Below, one piece after another: positions 11,926 to 21,700 of a DNA stretch of 64,000 nt. Below the pieces are notes generated by a model that was not told the origin of the DNA, did not search any database, and saw nothing but the letters and a program-made list of their open reading frames with translations. The stretch's first letter is position 1; each line of letters starts with the position of its first letter. Location of the stretch: NCBI GenBank assembly GCA_023101725.1, contig JALJCO010003433.1:248001-312000 (forward strand). Direction: 5' to 3'. The stretch is from Atherinomorus stipes. Taxonomy: Eukaryota > Chordata > Actinopteri > Atheriniformes > Atherinidae. The position numbers and the translations under genes are program-made.

Positions 11926-13823
11926 TTAGTTTGCCACAACCTGCGATTTCATCCAGTCTAGACTGGCGGGTAAACTGTAGGGAGAGAGAGGAAAGAAGGA
12001 AGTATTTTGATAAACAAGAAGAAATACAAAGGCTGTATTTTCTCCAGAAGGGAAGAAGGAAATGTTCTCACCCTTCTCCTGTCAGGGCGCAGCAGGCTTG
12101 GACATGCCATGGGTGCGTGGTGATGGAATCTAGAGTGAGGTACTGGGAGATCTCTGCTGCTGTCATGGAGCCCTTCATATCTTGTTTATTAGCCATCACA
12201 AGAATGGCTGCGTTCTGTAAATCCTATGGAAAACAAAACAAAACAAAACAAAACAAACAGAGGATGACGAGATGTATTCAGCATTGTGAAAAATTCCACT
12301 TGAAACCTCAAAATATCAACTCTGACGGAGATAAACAGCAACCTCAGCAAAGATTTAAAAGACGCTGACTCACAGTCTACTTCCTCATCACGTTGTGTCA
12401 TGAGTTAATATGCGGCTTCTACATTTGTTCCACAATTAGTCATTCAGTGAAAATAGGAGTGTTTTAAAAGTCAAATAAAGAAAAGCAGGGCATGGACTGC
12501 TTTGTAGACGAACAAAAGAGTTTCACATCTAGGTAGCATTCACAGAATAGTGGATAAACGCTCCACAATGAATTCCTAAAACCCTCTACACCCATACAGA
12601 AAAGCATGACAGTGTTCATACAGTTAAAGATACACTGGGCAAATACAACATGTAGAGGTTGAAATAATGTGTTTAATAAAGGCAGAGGATGTGGGGTTGA
12701 TACCTCGTGTGCAAGCATTCGGTGCAGCTCTTCCTTGGTTACAGTCAGTCGTTCTCGGTCTGTGCTGTCCACAACCAGAATGACTATCTGCAGAGGCAAT
12801 AATATACTGCATGTTACATAAAAACATGTAATCAGGAATTCAAGACATTTGGTAATCCCCATCAGATATGTGTAACATACTGTAAATTATCAACCAGTTA
12901 TAAAAAAGTTAATATGGGTTAGCATGCAAAACTCAGCCAGTGCAAAGCTTTCAGTTTCTTTATATACTTATGAATCACTTATGCTGTGTATTACAATTTC
13001 AGAACTTGATAGTTACCAGTTACATCAAAACTTTAATAGCAGGCCCCTCAGTATGACTTTGATTAGGAGTTTTGAATCTGTAAAACGTAGATAAGCTGTA
13101 CCTCTGTGTTGCAGTAGTACGAGAACCAGCTGGCTCTGAGATTTTCTTGCCCTCCGATATCCCAAACCATGAAGTGAGTGTTACGAACAGTGATCTCCTC
13201 AACATTGCTTCCAATGGTGGGTGATGTGTGGACTGCCTCCTTTGTCAGACTGTGGAAAAAAACACATTTGAATACACGTATAAAATTAAACAAACAACAG
13301 ATAAAAAAAAAAAAAAAGTATAGTAGCCTCAGAAAGTAGTGAAGTTACTTACAACTGGTAGAGGATGGTTGTCTTCCCTGCATTGTCCAAACCCACAATG
13401 ATGACTTTGTGCTCTGAGGGAAAGTTAATCATAAGTTCACTGAGCACACTTAAAAGCTCCACAAACTGGACGAGTTGCATAACTGGTGTGCCGTTCTGGA
13501 TCACCAGATAGTACAAACTCAGATAAGATTATGACAGGTACATGAAGGCACTTAACATAATGCAATGTCTCAACACAGCAGGAATGCAACTGTGCATTTT
13601 ATCCCAATAAAGTTTGACGTTGTCGTGTCTGGGCTCAACTAATCAATCCAAAAGATTCCTAATTAAGTGAAAGAAATGACAGGAAACCTGTTTTTCACAT
13701 ATTTGATCTAACCTAGTTACCACAAATAATGACTAAAATATGAGAGTAACATAGGAAATAAAGTCGTTCGACCGTACCTGCGTCCCCAAACACAGCCATC
13801 ATCTTGGTTAGTAGGAATCCCAT
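11926..13823 (-). CDS. arl5c: ARF-like small GTPase Arl5c, six exons
   Basis: ARF-family small GTPase of the ARL5 group. These are N-myristoylated, trans-Golgi-associated switches acting in vesicle tethering. Minus-strand exons are 13778-13823, 13353-13413, 13102-13249, 12704-12787, 12072-12223 and 11926-11974. All have AG/GT borders and join in phase to 179 codons, the exact length of the ARL5 family. Visible motifs are Gly2 for myristoylation, P-loop GLDNAGKTT (residues 23-31), switch II WDIGGQE with catalytic Gln70, NKQD at 125-128, and a C-terminus ending SQVVAN. The N-terminus ([14 protein letters not shown]) resembles ARL5C more than ARL5A/B, and the position next to cacnb1 and rpl19 matches human ARL5C. 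Exon 6 was preferred over another acceptor near 11,850 because only it restores the family C-terminus. The first exon sits in a CpG-richer patch reaching 13,990, likely the promoter and 5'UTR. Confidence 0.93.
12236..12257. repeat. AAAAC microsatellite
   Basis: About four to five tandem AAAAC units, just upstream (on the minus strand) of arl5c exon 5 in intron 4. It has no obvious functional role. Confidence 0.85.
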
Positions 13824-14250
13824 GTGCGACAAGTGTGTGAAAGCAGAGCGACGAGACCGAAACAAATCCAGAAAAGATGTGTGTGGTAAACAAACTTTAC
13901 TGTCTGTCAACAGCTGACTGACAGACAGCCTCTGCTAGGACGTCAAATATCGTCTCTCGCGCTCGTTAATGGGAGGCGCTTTTCACAAAGAAAACTCCTG
14001 GGTACTTTACAGATTTGATGCGTTTAGGTGCTGCAGGAAATATTGATTTTTAATTAGCTGAAAGATATAGACCACAAACATGACAAAATGTGAAAAACAA
14101 TACTCAGGTCCACCTTTCTAAAGCACATGTAAGGAAAGCTACACCCAGCAAGGGTAGCTAATGTGTTCTCACTTTAGCTGAAATAGCCCTCTTTATGTTT
14201 ATTTCACATTACATTAAATGTTGATTGAAATGGTTAGTAGGCTAATCTTA

Positions 14251-14367
14251 TTTAATTTATTTGTATTTAATCTTGATTTAACCAGGAAAGACCCATTGAG
14301 ATTAAAACCTCTTTTTCAATGGAGTCCTGGCCAAGAGGCAGCAGGAGTTACAAGACAATTACACAGT
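14251..14367. repeat. common teleost dispersed repeat (TTTAACCAGG type)
   Basis: The words TTTAACCAGGAAAG, CCATTGAGATTAAAACCTCT and CAATGGAGTCCTGGCCAAGA occur in the order typical of a repeat abundant in fish genomes. It is diverged and encodes nothing. The class (SINE or LINE 3' end) is not determined here. Confidence 0.6.
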
Positions 14368-14883
14368 AAATAATGAGACATAAGCAATGTTTATTGGGAT
14401 TTTTGGTTTTCTGATACTGTTGGAAACATGCCCCTGGTCAAATTGTTAAGAACATTATTGCTGTTCCTGAGAAACCAGTGGTGACTTGAATGGTTTTTGC
14501 TTCTCTGGACCAGCTTCCTGAACATAAAGATTGTTTTTTTTACTTTTGAGGCTCTTAGTGGCTTCTCGTCTTGTTACATATGAACATAAGTCTTGCACTC
14601 TCTCAGATCCTCTTATAGGGGGACTCTTATCTGTACCTGAAACTTGGCTAAATGAAATTATACACATTTTACTAGGAGGGAATACAAGTTGTAGGATGAG
14701 ATGCAGGAGGAAATTAGTACAATTAGGGATCTGTCAAAAATCACTCCTTTAGAGCGCTTTCTTGTTGTTGATTGATGTGATTAACTTTTGATTCCAGATT
14801 TTACTGATTTAATTTGTTTTCTTTGTAAATTTTTAAATTTTCTTGTTTGCCTGCCATAATTTTTGTTACTTTTACTGGCTATA

Positions 14884-14967
14884 CTACTACTACTACAACA
14901 ACAACTAATAATAATAATAATAGTTATTATTAATATTTGTAGCAGTAGTCTTGGTAGTAGTAGCAGT
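14884..14967. repeat. degenerate trinucleotide array
   Basis: Runs of ACT, ACA and AAT triplets followed by an AGT/TAG-rich stretch. The two halves are partly complementary, giving an imperfect palindromic microsatellite. Confidence 0.75.
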
Positions 14968-15177
14968 TAGAATAAATGTGCTAATTAGATTTATATTTAC
15001 TGTGACTTTTAATGATCTAAACAACAATGCTCTTCAAATAGTCTATAAAAAAGGCATATCATTGTTACTGATAATTTGGTTTCCATGTTTGTTTCTCAGC
15101 ATTAATCATGAAAACTCCTCTTCCCCCTTTTGTTTATAGTCATGGTCAGACCTGTCTCGCGCGTATTTAAACATAAA

Positions 15178-15243
15178 ATGAATACAAAGGCTAAACCACT
15201 ACCTCCAAGATTCAACGATGTTGATATGCTCTTATATGTCTGA
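15178..15243 (+). other. small ORF (21 aa), overlaps the next small ORF
   Basis: ATG in a favourable context (A at -3) opens a 21-codon frame that begins MNTKAKPLPPRF and ends at 15,243, inside the start of the next frame. No family is recognised. It may be an upstream ORF, chance, or one half of a frameshifted exon. Confidence 0.2.
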
Positions 15244-15385
15244 GCTCCGCCAGGAGTACCTGAAGGCAGCTTACAACTCTCCACCGACGGCACGAGTGGC
15301 TGATGACGCAACTGGTGACATACGCACGTTTCTCATCCCATATATGGACAAGGAAGTGAAACTGTATCCGCCTTTTGTACGTTGA
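15236..15385 (+). other. small ORF (49 aa) in a CpG-richer patch, function unknown
   Basis: ATG at 15,236 opens 49 codons beginning MSELRQEYLKAAYNSPP and ending YPPFVR before TGA. Its composition (charged, few Cys or His, balanced codons) looks more protein-like than surrounding AT-rich frames, and the DNA is CpG-rich compared with its flanks. The start context is weak (T at -3). An SRE-like element lies inside the frame, so the DNA may instead be regulatory. A further ATG at about 15,398 opens a short basic frame (MGKRKAKTR) that runs into a GTAGG donor-like sequence. I do not recognise the peptides. Confidence 0.25.
15338..15358 (+). promoter_or_regulatory. SRE-like element: CArG box plus ETS site
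   Basis: CCATATATGG at 15,338-15,347 is a perfect CC(A/T)6GG CArG box. AGGAAGTG, an ETS core, follows 3 bp later at 15,351-15,358. A CArG box with a close ETS site is the layout of serum response elements bound by SRF with a ternary complex factor. It lies between cacnb1 and arl5c, about 1.5 kb upstream of the arl5c start. Function is inferred from motif match only. Confidence 0.4.
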
Positions 15386-15891
15386 AGGAACCCTGTCATG
15401 GGCAAACGGAAAGCAAAAACACGGTAGGCTGTAAAAAAAAAAAAAAAAGAAGAAGAAACCTCTGGGATTTTCACAGTGTGCCTCTGGTATTTCCAGAAAC
15501 TTACTCAGTCAGCCAATTCCCATAAATATTTTTCCCTCTGCATGTAATAAACAAATTATTTAAAGATGTAACTTAAGATAGGCTATTTAGATATCTTTTT
15601 GTATATAAATTATGAAAGATCTTATACTATATATATTAAAGAAACTATAAGGTTTATGATAATTTTTTTAACCTATATGCATTTTCTTCCATTTCATTTT
15701 CTCTGAAATAATATGTGCCACTTTAATTCAGTCTTAAGTCATTTACATACTTTCAATTATATTTCTAACTTTGTTCAAAAGCGTCACTGTATTTTTTAGG
15801 GCCCTGTGAAGTACCCCAAAATAGGTATTAGACATTGTTTTCCCAAGAAGTAGAATTGAACAATTACACTTTACAAAAAAAATAAACAAAA

Positions 15892-15978
15892 TCACTTTTT
15901 ATTTTGTATGCAGGACTTCTGATGCTAATAAAGTAAGCTCTGTCTATGAAAATGATCACTTTACAAAATAAAAAGTGA
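15892..15978. terminator. inverted repeat carrying poly(A) signals on both strands
   Basis: TCACTTTTTATTTTGT (15,892-15,907) and its exact reverse complement (15,963-15,978) form a 16-bp stem around a 55-nt loop. The left arm supplies AATAAA on the minus strand, in position to end the cacnb1 beta-1b-type transcript with a 3'UTR of about 2.3 kb. Other minus-strand AATAAA words exist (for example at about 16,766), so the true end site is uncertain. Confidence 0.4.
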
Positions 15979-18196
15979 GAGAAAAAAATGAATAATAGAT
16001 TTTTGGTGCTTATTTGGTCCAATAATTTCTGTGTTTGATATTACGGTCATATTATGTTTGAGCCTCAGATGCAAACCATGACTGTGACATTTCCACCAGT
16101 GCAGGCACAGATGATGATGATATGACAAGAAACTGCGTAAGATATAAAAACCACATCCTCTCCCTTTAACTTCAGTAACTAATGCTTCATTGCTCAGAGA
16201 AATACATAGCTGGTTTAAATCTGTTAGAATCCAAAAGGAGAGTTTTGGGGGAAAAAGATTCTGTAAACACAAACAAGAAAAAAGTAAAGACAAGTTTACT
16301 TAGAAGTGAGGAAGTGCTTTTCTTTAGAAGACAAGTTTGTTAGTCTGGTTTACACCCATCAAAGCACAGTAGTTGAACAGATTCGTTATACCAACAGACT
16401 GAATTAAAGACAAAATGGCTTACACCATTGTGTTCCAATGTTATCTTTGGATTTAAACAAATATATGTGTGTCCTGAGACACATAATCAGCATCGTTTGG
16501 GTGCATGACAATCATACATGTGCAGATTTTGCATCTAGAAAGCCTTGTTTGATAATTCCTTTTCACCATTTAGATTAAGTGACACTAACACATCTTCTGA
16601 TTACATTTTTAATTAAAATACGAATTTATCCACAGATTAAAAATGAAAGGCAGAAAAAGCAAAATGTAGCTACAATCAGGCACCAATGATACATGTTATT
16701 TCATCATTTTAACAATTGCGATAACGCAACAATAACATTATTTACTGATCATTGTTTAATATTCATTTATTCAACTGAAGACAGGGATGAGCCGAAGCAG
16801 CCCACTAAAGACATTCATGGATTTCCCATTATAGATAAACCAAGTGAAGACCAAAGCAGATCCTATCCCCCCTCCCCTGCATGATGCTCCTCTCACTACC
16901 TCACAAGAACTGAAGAGTTTTAAAAAAGTTGCAAAATGTCCACAGGAAGAAGAAGAAAAAAACAAAACAAACAAAAAACCAGCACTAATTCAGTCAGAAA
17001 TCAGGAGTAAGAAGAGAGTGGTATTTAATATCAGACAAGCTAGCAGTTTAAGTGGAAGTTGGGAGTGATTTACCACACACAAGTACTTTTTTTTTCTATC
17101 ACCATTAGCCCTGAAAAACAGACAGTAAAGCTGGTGCAAAGAAAACAACATGAGCGACACGCTGGAACAACGGCAGAGCTACGCTGCAGAGTAGCTGCAA
17201 AACACGAAGAGACAAAGACAAGGTATGAAAAGCAGTGTAACAAGAGTTAAGACATCCCACCCGCTGGTGGACATGGCTTGGCGAGACATTCCGGCACTTG
17301 TGATTGGAGTTTTTCTTGAAATAAGTACTTTTTTTCCTTTTTTGTAAATGATGGGAGAGACTAAGGCAGGACACATCATTCACACAACTACAACTGCCGC
17401 ACTGGGTGCAGCTTTGAATCCGCACCACTGGCAAATACTGCAGGTGCCCTCAGCACCCATGAGGAAAACAGAAATAAGAGGACTGGATCAGATATGCACG
17501 GAGGCTGATCCAGGTCAGGGAAGCAGAAAACATCTTTGGAGTGTAACTGTTGCAACGGAGCTGAAATGAGTGTAGCAACATCACAATTTGTTAAAATATG
17601 GCAACTTCTCCACTAGCATTTTTAAGGTCTGGGTGATAGAGTGGAGGTGAGAGACTCAAAACTTCTGGATGTCTTTATGGGAAGAAACCCTGAAAGCCAA
17701 AAAAGTAGTGAGTGCGATAAAGGTAAAGAGAAACCCTGACACTGTACATAGGTGGGAACGGTGACGTTAGACCCTGTTTAAGACTGCAGAGGACAGACAT
17801 GACAGACCACAACTCTACCAGTCTTCACACTCGACAACTAAAGGAGAGATCAGGTCATATAGGTTCACAATCGTAACGATAACTGCCCTCGTGCTGTCAG
17901 AATAGAAATCCATGATATTCATGCAGTATTAACATAGGAAACAAAAACATAATATAATTTCTTTGAAATGTAAATAAGTTGATTTTTTAAGAAGAACTTG
18001 ATGAGAATGGCATCTGGCAGCTGATGTATATCTTTACATTGTACTGGGATGTAAACAGATTTTTGTTAGCCTGACTGGCATGGCCCCAAACCCACACTTC
18101 AGTTCCTTTTACACCCCAAAACCAGACCCTTTCCTCTCTCTCTCCTCCCTCTGTCCTCAGTCTGTAGCTTCCTTGTCTCCGTGGTAAGGTGAGAGC
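15979..18196 (-). other. probable cacnb1 3'UTR
   Basis: The region downstream of the exon 14 stop codon has no other recognisable gene and is probably transcribed as 3'UTR of the long cacnb1 form. Minus-strand AATAAA candidates are near 16,766 and 15,898. Short open frames here have no protein-family character. Confidence 0.4.
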
Positions 18197-18730
18197 TCAG
18201 CGGATGTACACGTCCCTCCCCCAGTCGTCCTGGTTCTTGTTGCGGCTCATGTTGGCCCCTGTGTCCGCAGGGTCCTGGCAGTAACGTTCCCTCAGCTTGC
18301 CACGTCCGTGCGGCTGTGTCTGGCTTGGTATAGGAGGGTGGTTTAGATTTTCCTGGTCCGGCTCAGCACCTTCGTCTTCCCAAGAGGCCTGTCGGCCATG
18401 ATGCTGCGCCAGGTGGAGGCGGCTGCCCCCACCTCCCCGGTAGGGCTCTGGCTCTTCATAAGGGTCAGTCTCAATGTCCATGCAGGAGTCACCAGCTTCG
18501 GTGTAGGCGGAGTCCCGGCTGCCCTGGGTCTCAGAATCAAAGGTGTCCTGGCGTGACAGGCCTCGCCCGCTCCCCCCTCGTAGCTGACTGCGAGATGATC
18601 GCAGGTATGTCTGTTGCTGCTGCTGAGGCTTTCCTCCCAGGTCTGCCTGGTAGTCATGCAGAGTGCTGCTCCCACCACACTCTGACAGACCCCCTTCCCG
18701 CTTCTGCTCTCCGTGCACCAGGTAAGGACC
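18197..18730 (-). CDS. cacnb1: cacnb1 exon 14, beta-1b-type C-terminus
   Basis: 534-bp terminal exon entered from the internal donor of exon 13 (SNLQ/GPYL). It encodes 177 aa beginning GPYLVHGEQ. It includes the segment [21 protein letters not shown], which matches the conserved part of mammalian beta-1b tails, and ends WGRDVYIR before TGA. The tail is acidic and low in hydrophobic residues, likely disordered. It makes a 623-aa (with 7b) or 667-aa (with 7a) protein, a little longer than the human beta-1b I recall. Confidence 0.92.
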   Translation of the reverse strand, partial: GPYLVHGEQKREGGLSECGGSSTLHDYQADLGGKPQQQQQTYLRSSRSQLRGGSGRGLSRQDTFDSETQGSRDSAYTEAGDSCMDIETDPYEEPEPYRGGGGSRLHLAQHHGRQASWEDEGAEPDQENLNHPPIPSQTQPHGRGKLRERYCQDPADTGANMSRNKNQDDWGRDVYIR

Positions 18731-21700
18731 CTGCAGCGAGTCACACCAATGCCACAAGAAAACCCATGCAAAGACAAACAGCACATCAAACTGTCAGTAG
18801 TTGGTCAGCAGGGTTAGCAAACAGAGAAAAGACCAACAGACTGTAAAAGAAGCTAAACATTTGTCCGTAAAGCATGTTCAGAATTTGCACTGTGTACAAA
18901 TACGTTAGCGTACACAAAGTGCAGATGAAAACATGCCAAATAACTGCTCAGTTAGTAAAACAGATTAGTTCTGCTAATTTGTTCATCTAAAATTAGGTCA
19001 CTTATGTGCAAACAAAAGCACAACTCCTCATTCAACATGCTAAACAGAACATCTACTGATGCAACAGTGTCATCTGCTGGCTGACCAGCTCATAGCAAAA
19101 CAAGCGAGAAACGTCTCCTCAAATTATCACATGAATATATCAGTGATCTTTACATTGAAACTGTCTAATATCAATGAATAAACTAATTTAAAACACAATG
19201 AACTCATGTTCTGTTTTGCATTTAATGCTGATGCTTCAATAACTGCATGTGTAAAAATAGTGGACGTCCATTTGGTGCCATGCTGTTACAGACAAATATA
19301 TCTGACAGTCTGCATCTCATTATAGTTAATGAGTAGCTGGTAAGGACTGATGCAGAAAAAACACTGATTAGTCTTTTATGATAAACTGATTAAACAAGAC
19401 GGAGTGTTAGAAAAACAGCCTCCACCAAACTCTAAGCCTTTCTGTTTGAAGAGGCGGACATGACTTGCTGTTTTCAGGGGCGGTACCATGGCAACATGGA
19501 GGAGGACAGCAAAGCAGATTCAGCCTCTCAGAGAAGAAAAAGTGCTGGAGAAATGAGGCCACAGAGCTAACGAGGGCAGGGTGGGGGCAACAGATATTAT
19601 TTTACTTGCGACTGCAGTGAAAGGGAAGGGGCCTCGGGGGCAGAGACACCAAGTCCAGAGCTTTGAGTTGTTTTCACAGTTTCAAACATTGCACAGAAGG
19701 AAGTGCTGACTGTTAACATACGGACTAAAATATTTTACTCGTAGGTGTTCTTAAACTAGCGGTTGGTGTGTGGAGGATTGGCGCCTTATTAGCACATTTG
19801 TGTGTCAGTTCCTGAATAAGTGTAGTCGTGTAGATCTTTGTCTTGTGTTTTTATATACAGCATAAACAGGGTTTTATTACACTCTTCCTTCTCATTTAGA
19901 GAGAGCAGGCTTCTGAGTTAGGGTCAAGTTGCCGGAGTGCCCCCCGCCCGCTCCTTTCTGTTGGACTTCAGAGAGTATGCTCCTCCTCTTTCCCCTCAGT
20001 GGCTACGGCGCCGTCCATGTCAGGCCACAGATCCATATTTCTGCGCAGGGAGGTGAGCACCTGTACCTGCAGATTGGAGACGGGCTCGGGGGAGGCGGCC
20101 AGGGCCGCCGTGGCCATGGTGCGGTTGAGCAGAGGGTTGGGTGGGTTACTGCTCGGTGGGTGTGTCGCCTTCCAGTAGGCCTCCAGGTAGTCAGCCAGGT
20201 GTTCGCACGCGTCCTCCAGCTGGTTCTCATCCAGTATGATGTCAAACAGCTCCTGCACGTAGCAAATATTAGTGCATGTTACAGAGCAAACATGTAGGAT
20301 TTTTTTTTAAATCTAAGAGCCATCAGGTCTGCCAGCAGAACTCACAGGTGGGCACTGAGCCAACTTGTCTGCTGCAACCATCTGTACGTTTAGATGTTTT
20401 GCCTGGGACTTCCCTCTGGACTTAATGAGCCTCTGGAGGACCTGCAGGGAATTAACAGCACTGTCAACTGAAGCAACAGTCACCACTAACTCAAGAAAGT
20501 TGCAGAAAGATAAATAACTGAAAAGAAAAATGCATAAAAAAATGTGTTTGATTTAATCAAGAAAACTAGAAAAACTAGCCAAGCAGCTCATGTCCCCCTC
20601 ACATTGTGGCTTACAACAAAAACTTATACTCCTGCATTCATGTAATCTAAATCATTGAATTCCTTGACCATAAAAACATACCAATAGCATCTGGAATCAT
20701 ACTTGTATCACTATTACTTCAACAATTATTTCCAAAAATCAATATTTCCATAATGGCGGTTTTCTTCTGGATCTTGCTCCGTTGCTATTGAAGATGTGTC
20801 ATTTCTGTTGACATGCTTCCGATTCAGCAGTCTTTGCTACAATTTGGTGTTAGTTGCATATCTGTATCTTCATTTGTTACCTTTCAGCATTGAAAATTCC
20901 AACGACTCCCTTATTTTTGTGTTCAGGATCATAGTATCCAGAAATTTTCTCTGGATCCAGATCAACTTTCGAAACATTAGAGAACTCATTTAGATCCTTT
21001 CTTGTAATTTTTTACTTAACACTCAGGCCATTTGTATGGAGTTATATGCAAAAACTCCAAAATTTGGCCTATCTCACAATGATAAAGAATCCTTCAAAAA
21101 GCATTCCTGGATCCAGAAGTTGATCTGGATCACCACCAAAATTTAATGGGTTTGTCCTTGAGCTGAGGCACACGGCCAGTAAAAACTTCAGATGAATCCG
21201 TCCAGAACTTTTTCTGTAAAGTTGCTGACAAACAAACAAAAACATGACCTCCTTGGTGGAGGTCATAAAGTCACTGGTTCTCTTACCTTAGGTGAGGCTA
21301 TTTTGATATAGACAATGATGGGTGCCAGGGAGGTCTTAGCAAGCTGAGAGGGATGGTTAATGGTGTCTGCATCCAGAGCAACAAGCTGGAGGGTTCGGGC
21401 CAGCTCGAAGATGCGCTCAATCTCACTCTGCACCTCAGCTGGAGACCCAGAAAACAGAACGCATAAACACACCAGAACAAAAATCAACCGGCACTTGAAC
21501 TGCTTCTCTCTTTAAGGAGATGCAGCGTTCTATAATAAGCCACTCCTCCTTTGCGTTGTGCACAAATACATAACTGACATGTTAGTACTTTCTCATGCAT
21601 GTCTGAGTTTCAAAAAAAGAAGAAAATAAAAACTTCCAAGCATATGAATCCGATTGGACCACATGTTAAGTTCCATTTACGCAAAGCCAAATGGAGCACT

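Larger units (their letters stand above)
13824..15177. other. arl5c upstream region and intergenic spacer
   Basis: The first 170 bp carry the likely arl5c 5'UTR and promoter, with an ACGTCA word near 13,938 and a CG-rich stretch. Beyond that are a common fish dispersed repeat at 14,251-14,367 and a trinucleotide array near 14,884. I see no additional exon. Confidence 0.5.

Noticed and set aside
11862..12368. 168-codon plus-strand open frame
   Set aside because: It is antisense to arl5c exons 5 and 6 and has no family resemblance, while the minus-strand exons reconstruct a complete 179-aa GTPase.
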